A stretch of 64,000 bases of DNA from Mycolicibacterium aromaticivorans JS19b1 = JCM 16368 (GTDB taxonomy: Bacteria; Actinomycetota; Actinomycetes; Mycobacteriales; Mycobacteriaceae), in NCBI RefSeq assembly GCF_000559085.1, contig NZ_JALN02000001.1, positions 806,001-870,000 on the forward strand, in the 5' to 3' direction. The notes under the pieces were generated by a model. That model was not told the origin of the DNA. It was given only the letters and a program-made list of their open reading frames with translations, and did no database searches. Positions 8,662-17,364 of this stretch are shown piece after piece; within the stretch, counting starts at the first letter, position 1; every line of letters begins with the position of its first letter. The translations under genes were made by a program, and so were the position numbers.

Positions 8662-10265
8662 ACCATTCCGTTGATGACGAACTTCGAGAGCTCCTTGCCT
8701 GTCTTGCCGTCGTAGGCGTGCACGGTGCACACCAGGCAGGAGTCGAAGCTGCGTGCCACATGTCCGAGCTCGACCGGATCGTCGGGATCGACGATCGGTG
8801 AACCCACCAACGCCTTCTCGATGGGGCCCAGAACCTCGTTGCCGTCCCGTGGCCCGATGTTCCACGCTGTCGGGGTGACGACCTGGTAGTTTTTGATCTT
8901 GTTGTCTTCCAGCACGATCCAGTCACTGAGCGAGCCGCGGGCCGCCTCGGTGGAGCCGAATCCCTTGCCCTCGGCAAATTCGACGGGCTTGGTGTAGAAG
9001 CTCTCCTTCAGGTCCAGCTGGTCGAGCCAGGACCTCACCCACTTGTAGTACTTGGGCGCCTCATGCATCCGGGCCAGCTGGCGCACCAACACACTGGGGC
9101 CGATCTTGGCGTAGATGTCACCGAAGAGCGGGTCGTTGTCCTGATGCGCTCCGGCGTTCGGGCCGGCCGCGGCCATCCGCCGGGCCAGCGGACCCGCCTC
9201 GAGCGGAATCGTGCCCAGGTCTCCGACGGCATAGCGCGGCGACTTGGCCCAGCTGTACTTGCCCTGCTTCCTGCCCTCTTCGGGGTCCACCGGGATGGTC
9301 TCGCCGTCGAACGGGTGCAGCGGCGTGCTGCCCTCGTAGAACGAGTGGGCGACGTCCTCGCGAACGTTGGCCTGATCGAACTCGTACCACTGGCCTTTGG
9401 CGTAGATCCCGCCCCGGCCGATCAGCGCGGCGTTGCGACCGTCGATGGTGGGGTTCTCGTACAGCGTCGGGTCGAAGTAGGTACCGGTGGCGATGTAGTT
9501 GCCGACCCCCTGGCCGTACTTGTCCAGGCCGATATCAAGGGAATAGCGGATGAAAAAGCCGCAGTCGCTGTTGTACTGGGACTCGTTCTCGTCGACCCAG
9601 GCCAGAACGTCGTCCCACGTCTTGTTCTCCAGCCAGCGGTCGATGCTGCAGCCCAGCCACTGGCCTTCGAGCCAGTTGTCCTTCCAGTGCTCCAGGATCG
9701 CGATCGAGCGGGTCACGTCCGACAGCGTCGGCGCACACATGACACCGCCGGGCACCATGAAGCTCGAATGCGGCCACTGCCCGCCGAAGATCGCATACAC
9801 CTCGACCGGCTTGTTCGACAGCACCACTCCCGGTTGGTAACTGGTGCCGACGTAGGGCGCGAAACGGCGAACCGCCTCGTCATACATCTTGGACTTGGCG
9901 TAGTTCTTGTTGGTCAGGTCGATGGCGAACAGCGCATAGAAGTAGCGGGGAATCGACTGCAGCGTTTCGCATGCCTGGGCGATGTTGCGGATCAGCGTCG
10001 CGTTCGCCGGCATGTGAGTGCGCCACGCGGTGTCCAGGGCGTAGGCCGACTTGTACAGATGGCTGCCGCCGCAGATCCCGCAGATGCGGGGGCACACGAC
10101 GAGACCGGACTGCGGGTCCTTGCCCCGCAGGATGATCTCGAAGCCGCGGAACATCGCGGCCTCCGTCCATGCCGACGTCACGACGCCGTCGTCAATGGTG
10201 ACCCGGACGTCGAGGTCACCCTCGACACGGCCCAGTGGGCTGACGTAAAGGTCGAGCGCGGTCAT
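8658..10265 (-). CDS. hucL: HucL, [NiFe] hydrogenase large subunit
   Basis: The 535-residue catalytic subunit oxidises H2 at the NiFe centre. The N-terminal ligand motif RICGIC lies near residue 60 after the RVEGDL signature. The C-terminal motif is DSCLVCTVH rather than the classic DPCxxCxxH. After that His, a 19-residue tail (AYDGKTGKELSKFVINGMV) is the peptide expected to be removed by the downstream protease. The ATG at 10265 has GGAGGA about eight bases upstream; the in-frame TTG at 10280 is rejected. Sequence and context match the group 2a Huc enzyme of M. smegmatis, able to scavenge H2 at atmospheric levels. Confidence 0.97.
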   Translation of the reverse strand: MTALDLYVSPLGRVEGDLDVRVTIDDGVVTSAWTEAAMFRGFEIILRGKDPQSGLVVCPRICGICGGSHLYKSAYALDTAWRTHMPANATLIRNIAQACETLQSIPRYFYALFAIDLTNKNYAKSKMYDEAVRRFAPYVGTSYQPGVVLSNKPVEVYAIFGGQWPHSSFMVPGGVMCAPTLSDVTRSIAILEHWKDNWLEGQWLGCSIDRWLENKTWDDVLAWVDENESQYNSDCGFFIRYSLDIGLDKYGQGVGNYIATGTYFDPTLYENPTIDGRNAALIGRGGIYAKGQWYEFDQANVREDVAHSFYEGSTPLHPFDGETIPVDPEEGRKQGKYSWAKSPRYAVGDLGTIPLEAGPLARRMAAAGPNAGAHQDNDPLFGDIYAKIGPSVLVRQLARMHEAPKYYKWVRSWLDQLDLKESFYTKPVEFAEGKGFGSTEAARGSLSDWIVLEDNKIKNYQVVTPTAWNIGPRDGNEVLGPIEKALVGSPIVDPDDPVELGHVARSFDSCLVCTVHAYDGKTGKELSKFVINGMV

Positions 10266-10319
10266 GAGATAGTCCTCCAAGAGGTGAGAGCTGAACCAGG
10301 GCTGGCGGTTTCGCCGCGT

Positions 10320-11291
10320 CTAGACGACGAACATGTCCTCTTTGGACCACTGCGGCGCGGCGATCCGGGCGGCCGCCGCGTGTGCCATGTACGTCAGGTG
10401 ATCGGATCCCTCCGGCACTTCCTTGGGGATCACACCGCCGACCTTCTGGGTCTTGAACAGCGTTCCGGGCGCCAGGTCGAAATGCGGGAATTCCGGCTCT
10501 GTGCAGCCCAGGCACGGCATGCCGGCGCGGGTCTTGGACGACTGCCGGTTCCACAGGATGCGATTGCACGGAGAGTGCGTCATCGGCCCGCGGCAGCCGA
10601 ACTCGTAGAACAGGCAGCCCGTTCGGGTGCCCTCGCCGAACGACATCGTCGACTGCTTGTATTCGAAGAATTGCACACGGGTGCAGCCGGTTTGGGTGAA
10701 TGTCTTGAAGAACGTCTCGGGCCGGTGCAGTTCGTCGAGGGCGATGTCACCGGCGCGCCCGGTGGCGAGCGCCACGATGATCTGGGTGATCCAGTCGGGG
10801 TGCGCGGGACAGCCCGGAATGTTGATGACGGGAAGTCCCATCTTGGAGCGGAAGTCAGGCCCGAGGAAACCGCCCTTGTCCCGCTTGTGGAACTGCAGAC
10901 CGGTTGAGGCCGACGGGTTGGGCTCCATCGCGGGGATGCCGCCCCAGCAGGCGCAGTCTCCGATCGCCACGACGATCTGAGCGGCGCCGGCCAGGTCGGT
11001 CACCCAGTCCTTCATCGGCCGGTCGGCGAACATGTCCATCCGCCCGGTTCCGTTGGGCGCTTCGATGACGGTGCCCTCGAAGACGAAGATGTCCAGCGGG
11101 CGTTCGCCTTTGGCGCAGTCCCAGAACACCTTCTGGGCGTTCTTGCCGAGTTCCAGCCCGAGCGACGGGTGCCAGATCAGATCCAGGCCGAAGTCGACGA
11201 TCAGGTCGACGACGTTGGGTTCCTCCGCGTTGAGGAAAGACATGGTGTTGCCACTACACGCCCCTCCTTGGAACCACAGAACAGAAGCCAT
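10320..11291 (-). CDS. hucS: HucS, [NiFe] hydrogenase small subunit
   Basis: The 323-residue electron-relay subunit has no Tat signal peptide, as in group 2 enzymes. The N-terminal proximal-cluster motif reads C12-S-G-N15, so the usual CxxC has lost its second Cys. Further cluster Cys lie in IGDCACWGG, NIPGCPAHPDW, the RTGCLFYEFGCRG stretch and MPCLGC. The ATG at 11291 is preceded by AGGAG at good distance; the longer ORF start lies in the gap to hucM and is rejected. HucS pairs with HucL just downstream. Confidence 0.97.
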   Translation of the reverse strand: MASVLWFQGGACSGNTMSFLNAEEPNVVDLIVDFGLDLIWHPSLGLELGKNAQKVFWDCAKGERPLDIFVFEGTVIEAPNGTGRMDMFADRPMKDWVTDLAGAAQIVVAIGDCACWGGIPAMEPNPSASTGLQFHKRDKGGFLGPDFRSKMGLPVINIPGCPAHPDWITQIIVALATGRAGDIALDELHRPETFFKTFTQTGCTRVQFFEYKQSTMSFGEGTRTGCLFYEFGCRGPMTHSPCNRILWNRQSSKTRAGMPCLGCTEPEFPHFDLAPGTLFKTQKVGGVIPKEVPEGSDHLTYMAHAAAARIAAPQWSKEDMFVV

Positions 11292-11375
11292 TCGAACTCC
11301 TCTCAGAGAGCGACCTTGGGCCAGGTCGGAATTGACGACCAAAGGTCAACCGCATGAGCGACATACGGGCGGGCA

Positions 11376-11912
11376 CTACCGGTTCACCCGGCGGCCGAAG
11401 GATGTGGCGACGGCGATGAGGAAGCCGAGACCGCGCGCGAAGTCAGGGTCTTTGGTGGCCTTCCACAGTCCGTAGATGCCCTTGGGTGGGTTCGCCGCAC
11501 CGGCCTTGCCGTCACCGAGGGCGTCGCCGATGGAGGCGAGCACCGCAGCGGTCTCCGGCTTGGTGAGGCCCGAGGACAGCACGGTGTTCAGCGCGGGCGC
11601 GGCAGTGACGACGGAGCCCGACAGCGAGGCCAGACTGGTGGCGAGGCTCTGCAGATCGACACCCTTGAGCGCATCGGCACCGGGGACCACAGCCGCCGAC
11701 GAGGCGCCCCGTAGCTCGGCGACCGCAGCGGACACCGAGTCGGTGATGGTGTCGCCACGGCCGAGGAAGCCGTCGAGGCCGCTGAGCAGGACGGCCAGCA
11801 CGTCGGCGTGGTCGAGCAGGGTGTTGAGTGCGGCCGCGACATGGGGGTCGTCGAGTCGATCGCGGAGGGTGTCCGCTGGGGTGACGGAAACCGCCTGCCC
11901 GTTAGCTGTCAT
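11376..11912 (-). CDS. hucM: HucM, DUF1641 scaffold subunit of Huc
   Basis: The 178-residue DUF1641-type protein (LDHADVLAVLLSGLDGFLGRGDTI, then a helical body and GIYGLWKATKDPDFARGLGFLI) corresponds by position and family to MSMEG_2261 (HucM). In M. smegmatis HucM tethers the HucSL protomers and forms the stalk that carries quinone to the enzyme. It is the first gene of the operon, with GGGAGG six to seven bases before the ATG at 11912; a GTG at 11918 is less likely. An 84-base gap separates it from hucS. The alanine- and leucine-rich helices have no clear transmembrane span. Confidence 0.85.
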   Translation of the reverse strand: MTANGQAVSVTPADTLRDRLDDPHVAAALNTLLDHADVLAVLLSGLDGFLGRGDTITDSVSAAVAELRGASSAAVVPGADALKGVDLQSLATSLASLSGSVVTAAPALNTVLSSGLTKPETAAVLASIGDALGDGKAGAANPPKGIYGLWKATKDPDFARGLGFLIAVATSFGRRVNR

Positions 11913-11965
11913 GCGCACCTCCCGGCAGTATGGCCTGAACCGAAGGTAGCCGTCCGGAGCTTGGC

Positions 11966-11995
11966 TGCCTATCGCTTTCGCGCAATGACTGTCAG
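11966..11995 (-). promoter_or_regulatory. Candidate huc operon promoter
   Basis: Reading the minus strand, CTGACA (11995-11990) and TAGGCA (11971-11966) are separated by 18 bases and lie about 55-80 bases before the hucM start. It is a weak match to a vegetative promoter. No better pair is seen in the 200-base hucM/AraC intergenic region. Confidence 0.25.
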
Positions 11996-12012
11996 AATTA
12001 CGAACAATTACC

Positions 12013-12026
12013 CGCGCTCAAGCGCG
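12013..12026. promoter_or_regulatory. Inverted repeat between hucM and the AraC gene
   Basis: CGCGCT-CA-AGCGCG is a perfect 6-bp inverted repeat with a 2-bp centre, about 100 bases upstream of hucM and 88 bases before the divergent AraC-family gene. It also lies just upstream of the candidate huc promoter, a plausible position for a regulator. Which protein binds, if any, is not known. Confidence 0.4.
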
Positions 12027-12113
12027 ACCGATGTTTGAGAGGCTGGCGGATCGATTGCGACGGACATTAGCGGCGGGCTGTCTTCCGCGGCGAGTTCACC
12101 CGGGTAGGCCCTG

Positions 12114-13172
12114 ATGTCCCGGCTCACCCGGCTCGGCTACATCGACGTTCGGCGCACCAGCAATCCGGTTCGGCGCAAGGTGCGCTCGCGCGGCGTCCCC
12201 CCGGCGCTGGCCGACAATGAGATCTTCTACACCGAGGACGTGAAAACCGCCTCAAGGCTGATCGCCAAAACCCTGGGGCCCCTTCAGCTCACCGTCGCAG
12301 GCGACGCGACCGGCTTCGCGGCGACCATGCACGGCGTCCGGCTGCGCAACGTCAGCCTGCTGTACCTCGACCTGCATGTCGCAGCGGCCGTCGAGATTCC
12401 GATGGTCGGACCGCACTATGCGGTGCACATGCCGATGAACGGCCGGGCGTTGGTCGAACACCGCGGCCACTCCTTCGAGGCCAACACCATCCGTTCCGTG
12501 GTGAGCAGCCCGGGCGCATCGCTGCGGATGGAGTTCGACCACGACTCCCCACAGCTGATCATCCGGATCGAGGAGCGGGCACTGGACGCCCATCTGACCA
12601 GGTTGCTGGGTCGTGCCTTGGATCGCCCGCTGGTGTTCGACCCGGAGTTCGACATGGCCACCGAGGCCGCCATGCGCTGGCACGCCGCGGTGCAGCTGAT
12701 CCACACCGAGGTGTTCCACGAGGGATCACTCATCCAGCGTGGCCAGGGCATCGGCGCGGTCGAGGACTTCGTGATCAGCAGCCTGTTGCATCTGCAACCG
12801 TCGAACTATCACGCGGAATTCTTGGCGCCGGCCCAGCCCGACCAGCGCCGCGCCGTCGTCCAGAACGCCATGAGCTACATCGAGGACCACCTCGCCGAGC
12901 GGATCACCATGGAGTCGGTGGCCAAGGCCGTGCACATGAGCGTCCGGTCGATTCAGCAGGGGTTCCGCGAGGAGCTGGGGATGACGCCGATGACCTACGT
13001 GCGGGAGCGCCGCCTGGAACGGGTGCACGAGGAACTGACCGACGCCATCCCCGCCGACGGCGTGACGGTGACGCAGGTGGCCGAGCGGTGGGGCTTCAAC
13101 CACCTCGGCAGTTTCGCCGTCGAATACCGAAAGCGTTGGGGCGAAGCCCCTTCGGGCACGCTTCGGCGCTGA
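12114..13172 (+). CDS. AraC-family transcriptional regulator
   Basis: A 352-residue regulator. Residues about 30-215 form an AraC-binding-like (cupin-type, PF14525-like) sensing domain, and the C-terminal 100 residues carry two helix-turn-helices (ERITMESVAKAVHMSVRSIQQGFREELG and VTVTQVAERWGFNHLGSFAVEYRKRWG) typical of the family. It is divergent from hucM across a 200-base spacer that contains an inverted repeat, so control of the hydrogenase operon is a natural but untested idea. It converges with the histidine kinase gene with two bases between stops. Confidence 0.88.
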   Translation: MSRLTRLGYIDVRRTSNPVRRKVRSRGVPPALADNEIFYTEDVKTASRLIAKTLGPLQLTVAGDATGFAATMHGVRLRNVSLLYLDLHVAAAVEIPMVGPHYAVHMPMNGRALVEHRGHSFEANTIRSVVSSPGASLRMEFDHDSPQLIIRIEERALDAHLTRLLGRALDRPLVFDPEFDMATEAAMRWHAAVQLIHTEVFHEGSLIQRGQGIGAVEDFVISSLLHLQPSNYHAEFLAPAQPDQRRAVVQNAMSYIEDHLAERITMESVAKAVHMSVRSIQQGFREELGMTPMTYVRERRLERVHEELTDAIPADGVTVTQVAERWGFNHLGSFAVEYRKRWGEAPSGTLRR

Positions 13173-13174
13173 GT

Positions 13175-14383
13175 TCAGCCCTCGACGGGGATGCTCACCG
13201 TGACGGTGGTCCCCGCCCCGGGGCGCGACCTGACGGTCAGGGTGCCGCCGACCAGCTCGGCACGTTCAGCCATCGAGAGCATGCCGTACCCACCCGACGA
13301 CGAGAGCGGTCCGGTCTCGAATCCCACCCCGTTGTCGACCACCTCGAGCCTGGCGACCCCGTCCCGCACGGTGAACGTCACGGTGGCGACCAACGCACGA
13401 GAATGCTTGACGACGTTCTGAAAGCACTCCTGTGCAATGCGATACAGCGCAACCTCGATGTGCTCGGGCAACCGCTCGTCGGCCAGGTGCAGGTCCAGGT
13501 CGACCTCGGGGATCGAGGTGGCAAGGCTGGCCAGGCCGCCCAACAGACCGAGGTCGTCGAGGACCGGCGGCCGCAGCCCGCCGATCGCCGACCGGGCTTC
13601 GGCCAGCGTGAGATCGACCAGATCCCTTGCCTTTTCCAGCTGCTCGGCGGCCGCCGGTTGATCCAGGTCGTCGACGGCCCGGGCCGCCGCATCCAGCCGG
13701 TAGGTCAGCCCGACCAGACGCTGCGAGATGCCGTCGTGAATGTCACCGGCCAGCCTGCGGCGTTCGCTTTCCTGAGCGGCGATCACCTGTTCGGCGAAAT
13801 TCTCGTGCGCGCGTTCACGTGCCGACAGCTGCCGGTGCAGCCGGGCCTGGTGCAGGGCACCGGCGATCAGCCGGCCGATGACGAGGAGCAGCTCGATGTC
13901 GCGCGGGGTGAAGTCGCGCCGTTCGATGGTGTGCACGTTGAGCACCCCCACCAGACCGCCGGGCTCGGTCTCCATCGGTACCGACGCCATCGAGGCAAAG
14001 TCCTTGCCGCGCAACGCCGCGATCGGGACGTAACGCGGATCGGCCTCCTTGTCGCTGACGATCACCACGGGTTCGCGGTGGCTGGCGACCCACCCGGAGA
14101 CGCCCGACCCCAGCGGCATCCGGATACGGCCCACCTGCTCGTCGAACGGCGGGGTGGCGCCGGCCAGTGTCAGCGACTGGTCGGTGTCGTCCAGGACGTG
14201 CACGAAGCAGACGTCGGATGCCGTTGCCGCGGTGATCATCCGAGCCACCGCTGCGGCCATCGGTTCCACCTCGGGCCCGCTCGAGGTCGCGGCGATGATG
14301 TCGAGCAGCAGAGCGACTTCCCGGTCGGCGTCGACCAGCCCGTGCACGGCGTGCGGGCTGACGCCGCCGGAGCGACTGCTCAT
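13175..14383 (-). CDS. GAF-domain sensor histidine kinase (NarL-type partner)
   Basis: A 402-residue soluble kinase. A GAF domain spans roughly residues 40-180 (GSGVSGWVASHREPVVI). A HisKA_3 dimerisation domain follows with phospho-acceptor H216 in ERRRLAGDIHDG, then an HATPase_c domain with the N-box QECFQNVVKHS and G-boxes VVDNGVGF and GGYGMLSM. No membrane segment is present, so the ligand should be cytoplasmic. The heme-binding residues needed for DosS-like sensing are not evident to me. The start overlaps the upstream response-regulator stop (ATGA), making a coupled two-component pair. Confidence 0.92.
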   Translation of the reverse strand: MSSRSGGVSPHAVHGLVDADREVALLLDIIAATSSGPEVEPMAAAVARMITAATASDVCFVHVLDDTDQSLTLAGATPPFDEQVGRIRMPLGSGVSGWVASHREPVVIVSDKEADPRYVPIAALRGKDFASMASVPMETEPGGLVGVLNVHTIERRDFTPRDIELLLVIGRLIAGALHQARLHRQLSARERAHENFAEQVIAAQESERRRLAGDIHDGISQRLVGLTYRLDAAARAVDDLDQPAAAEQLEKARDLVDLTLAEARSAIGGLRPPVLDDLGLLGGLASLATSIPEVDLDLHLADERLPEHIEVALYRIAQECFQNVVKHSRALVATVTFTVRDGVARLEVVDNGVGFETGPLSSSGGYGMLSMAERAELVGGTLTVRSRPGAGTTVTVSIPVEG

Positions 14384-15030
14384 CGGAAAATGCCTTCCCG
14401 CAAGGCTGTTGCCGCGGCGCTGGTGCGGTCACTGACTCCCAGTTTGCGATAAATGGAACTGAGGTGGGTCTTGACGGTCTCCTCACCGATCACCAGCTTG
14501 CCTGCGATTCCCCGATTCGACAGCCCGGTCACCACCAGCGACAGGATCTCGCTCTCGCGCTGGGTGAGGCCGTGCCGGGCGCCGGGCCAGAACTGGTCAC
14601 TCTGCAGCCGCGCCGCGGTCTCCGCCGCCCGCGCTGCCAGCCCGGCGTCGATCGCCGTCGAGCCTGCGTGCACACCTTCCAGCTGGCGTACCAGCTCGTC
14701 GCTGCTGATGCCCTTGAGTAGATAGCCCGATGCGCCGACACGCATGGCCTGGAAGAGGTACTGCTCGTCGTCGTAGACCGAGAGCAGGATGACTTTGCGC
14801 TGGGGATCGCGCTTGCGGATCTCCCGGCACAGGTCCAGACCGCTGGCACCCTGCATCCGTACATCGCACAACACGATGTCGGGTTGCAGATCGACGATGA
14901 CGGCCATGGCCTTCTCGGCACCCACCGCTTCGCCCACCACCTCGACACGATCACCGAACGGCGCGAGCATCGCCTTGAGGCCTTCGATGACCATTTCGTG
15001 ATCGTCGACCAGCACCACCCGCACCGTCAT
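14380..15030 (-). CDS. NarL/LuxR-family response regulator
   Basis: A 216-residue regulator. The receiver domain has acidic residues D9 and D10 and phospho-acceptor D56 in DIVLCDVRM, and the switch Lys lies in YLLKG. The C-terminal LuxR-type helix-turn-helix is LTQRESEILSLVVTGLSNRGIAGKLVIGEETVKTH. The ATG at 15030 gives the standard short N-terminus (MTVRVVLVDDH); longer upstream starts run into the promoter region. It is cotranscribed with the GAF kinase. The target genes are unknown. Confidence 0.93.
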   Translation of the reverse strand: MTVRVVLVDDHEMVIEGLKAMLAPFGDRVEVVGEAVGAEKAMAVIVDLQPDIVLCDVRMQGASGLDLCREIRKRDPQRKVILLSVYDDEQYLFQAMRVGASGYLLKGISSDELVRQLEGVHAGSTAIDAGLAARAAETAARLQSDQFWPGARHGLTQRESEILSLVVTGLSNRGIAGKLVIGEETVKTHLSSIYRKLGVSDRTSAAATALREGIFR

Positions 15031-15167
15031 GGACAACACCGTAGTGCCGCAACCACGCCCGCCGGACCGCAATGCCACTAGACACCTGTCAACTACACAG
15101 AAAACCCACTGCCACAGGTGATTTCGCCCGAAATTCGCCGTACCGGCCAGCGGTGTCACCAGCGCGG

Positions 15168-15190
15168 GGCGGGTGAGGAGGTCACCCGCC
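15168..15190. repeat. Hairpin upstream of the HAD gene
   Basis: GGCGGGTGA and TCACCCGCC form perfect 9-bp arms around GGAGG, 53 bases before the HAD-family start and 138 bases before the divergent response regulator. There is no T-tract. It could be an operator or an mRNA hairpin. Confidence 0.4.
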
Positions 15191-15242
15191 TCTCCCCTGA
15201 ACGGGGGATGCTGCGCCCCACACTGCGCGCGATACTTCCCCC

Positions 15243-15821
15243 GTGGCCACGATGCTTTTGGACACGATCAGCCGGAATCGATCCTTCTGGTGGGATCGGG
15301 CGCGGTGCGCGCATGACGACGCCCCTGGACTCGAAGCGGTCATTTTCGACTTCGACGCGCCGCTGGCGGCCACCGAACGCGATGCGCACATGTTCCGCGA
15401 GCTGATCTGGAGCCTGCACTGCGGCGACATCCGGGTCGGCGTCACCTCGGCTGGTCCCCGCGACTGGGTCGAACCACTGGTCCGCGAGCTCATCGGCGAC
15501 GGTGTGGTCGAGGTGCTGATCACCGGCGACGACGTCACCCGGCCCAAGCCGGACCCGGAGGTGTATCACCGGGCACTGTGCGAACTCGGGGTCGGCCCGG
15601 AGTCCGCGATGGCCGTCGAGCATTCCCCGGCCGGGTTCCACACCGCGCGCTCGGCTGGACTCGCGACGATCGTCGTCACCACCCTGGGCATCCGCAACCG
15701 GGACTTCGCCGGGGCGGCCGCCGTCCTCGACCGCTACGACGGTGACGAACCGCTGTCAGCCGGCCGATGTCGGCGACTGCACGAGCAGTGGTGGATCAAC
15801 CGCAGCCGCCTCAGCGCCTAG
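15243..15821 (+). CDS. HAD-superfamily hydrolase-like protein, short cap
   Basis: A 192-residue protein with HAD motifs: motif I as VIFDFDAPLAATERD, in which the common DxDGxL reads DFDAPL; motif II near GVTSAG; motif III RPKPDPEVY; and motif IV-like AVEHSPAGFHTARSAGLATIVV, in which the usual EDS/ED is EHS. The segment between motifs I and II is very short, so a helical cap domain seems missing or reduced. With Asp-to-His and Gly-to-Ala changes, catalysis may be altered or lost. It starts with GTG and its stop abuts the gatB stop. Confidence 0.7.
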   Translation: MATMLLDTISRNRSFWWDRARCAHDDAPGLEAVIFDFDAPLAATERDAHMFRELIWSLHCGDIRVGVTSAGPRDWVEPLVRELIGDGVVEVLITGDDVTRPKPDPEVYHRALCELGVGPESAMAVEHSPAGFHTARSAGLATIVVTTLGIRNRDFAGAAAVLDRYDGDEPLSAGRCRRLHEQWWINRSRLSA

Positions 15822-17333
15822 CTAGGCCTGGCCGCACGCGGCCATGACCAATTCACGCACTCGCGCCGCATCGGCCTGCCCCTTGGTGGCTTTCATCACC
15901 GCGCCGACGATCGCACCCGCCGCCTGCACCTTGCCGCCGCGAATCTTCTCGGCGATATCGGGATTGGCGGCCAGCGCTTCATTGACGGCGGTCTGAATCA
16001 GCGAGTCGTCGCGGACCAGCGCCAAACCTCGGTCGGTCATCACCTGCTCGGGCTCACCCTCGCCCGCGAGCACACCTTCGATCACCTGGCGCGCCAGCTT
16101 GTTCGACAACTTGCCCTCGTCGACCAGTGCGACAACCTTCGCCACCTGAGCCGGCGTGATCGGCAGTGCCGCCAGCTCGACGCCAGATTCGTTGGCTTTC
16201 TGCACCAAGAAGTTTCCCCACCAGGCCCGGGCCTGCTCACTGCTGGCGCCCGCCTCGACCGTGGCGGCGACCAGTTCGATCGCGCCCGCGTTCACCAGGT
16301 CACGCATCACCTCGTCGGAAATGCCCCAGTCGTCCTGAATTCGCTTGCGCGACAACCACGGAAGCTCCGGGATGGTGGCGCGCAGCCGGGCCACCAGTTC
16401 CTCGCTCGGGGCCACCGGCTCCAGATCGGGTTCCGGGAAGTACCGGTAGTCCTCGGCGGTCTCCTTGTCGCGGCCCGGTGAGGTGAACCCGCCCTCGTCG
16501 AAGTGCCGGGTCTCCTGATGGATCTTGCCGCCCTCGACGAGAATCGCTGCCTGGCGGCGCATTTCGTAGCGAACCGCCACCTCGACACTCTTGAGCGAGT
16601 TGACGTTCTTGGTCTCGGTTCGGGTACCGAACTCCTGCTGGCCGATCGGGCGCAGCGACACGTTGGCGTCGCACCGCAGCGAGCCCTGATCCATCCGCAC
16701 ATCGGAGACACCCAGTCCGCGCAGCAGATCCCGCAGTGCGGTGACGTAGGCGCGGGCGACCTCGGGGGCCCGCTCACCGGTGCCCTCGATCGGCTTGGTG
16801 ACGATCTCGATCAGTGGCACCCCGGCGCGGTTGACGTCCAGCAGCGAGGTGGTCGCGCCGTGGATGCGGCCGGTGTCGCCGCCGACGTGCGTGAGCTTGC
16901 CGGTGTCCTCCTCCATGTGCGCCCGCTCGATCGCGACCCGGAAGGTGCTGCCGTCGTCGAGCGGGACGTCGAGGTAGCCGTCGAAGGCGATCGGCTCGTC
17001 GTACTGCGAGATCTGGTAGTTCTTCGGCTGGTCGGGATAGAAGTAGTTCTTCCGGGCGAAGCGCGACCACGGCGCGATGTCGCAGTTCAGCGCGAGACCG
17101 ATCCGGATGGCCGATTCGACGGCCGCCTCGTTGAGCACCGGCAGCGCGCCCGGCATACCGAGGCAGACCGGGCACACCTGGGTATTGGGCTCGGCACCGA
17201 ACGTCGTCGCGCAAGGGCAGAACATCTTGGTGGCCGTCGACAGCTCGACGTGCACCTCGAGCCCGAGCACCGGGTCGAAGCGGGCGATGACGTCGTCATA
17301 GTCGAGCAGGTCAGCCTGCGCAGCAGCAGTCAT
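15822..17333 (-). CDS. gatB: Asp/Glu-tRNA amidotransferase subunit B
   Basis: GatB (503 residues) activates mischarged Glu-tRNA(Gln)/Asp-tRNA(Asn) in the GatCAB transamidosome. Signatures include LGLEVHVEL, the zinc-type Cys [24 protein letters not shown], and [18 protein letters not shown]. The C-terminal helical/YqeY-like tRNA-binding region ends [12 protein letters not shown]. The ATG at 17333 is chosen over an in-frame start 15 codons upstream because [13 protein letters not shown] matches the mycobacterial N-terminus. The order gatC-gatA-pfkA-gatB reproduces Rv3012c-Rv3009c. Confidence 0.96.
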   Translation of the reverse strand: MTAAAQADLLDYDDVIARFDPVLGLEVHVELSTATKMFCPCATTFGAEPNTQVCPVCLGMPGALPVLNEAAVESAIRIGLALNCDIAPWSRFARKNYFYPDQPKNYQISQYDEPIAFDGYLDVPLDDGSTFRVAIERAHMEEDTGKLTHVGGDTGRIHGATTSLLDVNRAGVPLIEIVTKPIEGTGERAPEVARAYVTALRDLLRGLGVSDVRMDQGSLRCDANVSLRPIGQQEFGTRTETKNVNSLKSVEVAVRYEMRRQAAILVEGGKIHQETRHFDEGGFTSPGRDKETAEDYRYFPEPDLEPVAPSEELVARLRATIPELPWLSRKRIQDDWGISDEVMRDLVNAGAIELVAATVEAGASSEQARAWWGNFLVQKANESGVELAALPITPAQVAKVVALVDEGKLSNKLARQVIEGVLAGEGEPEQVMTDRGLALVRDDSLIQTAVNEALAANPDIAEKIRGGKVQAAGAIVGAVMKATKGQADAARVRELVMAACGQA

Positions 17334-17364
17334 GAGGTCAATCCTAGTGGGTGGAGTTTTCCCG

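Noticed and set aside
9063..10907. A 614-codon plus-strand ORF antisense to hucL/hucS
   Set aside because: It is a GC-rich mirror frame of two well-recognised genes, rich in Arg, Gly, His and Val with no domain.
15031..15120. A TTGACA box (minus strand) upstream of the response regulator
   Set aside because: No -10 element at acceptable spacing could be found, so no promoter is claimed.
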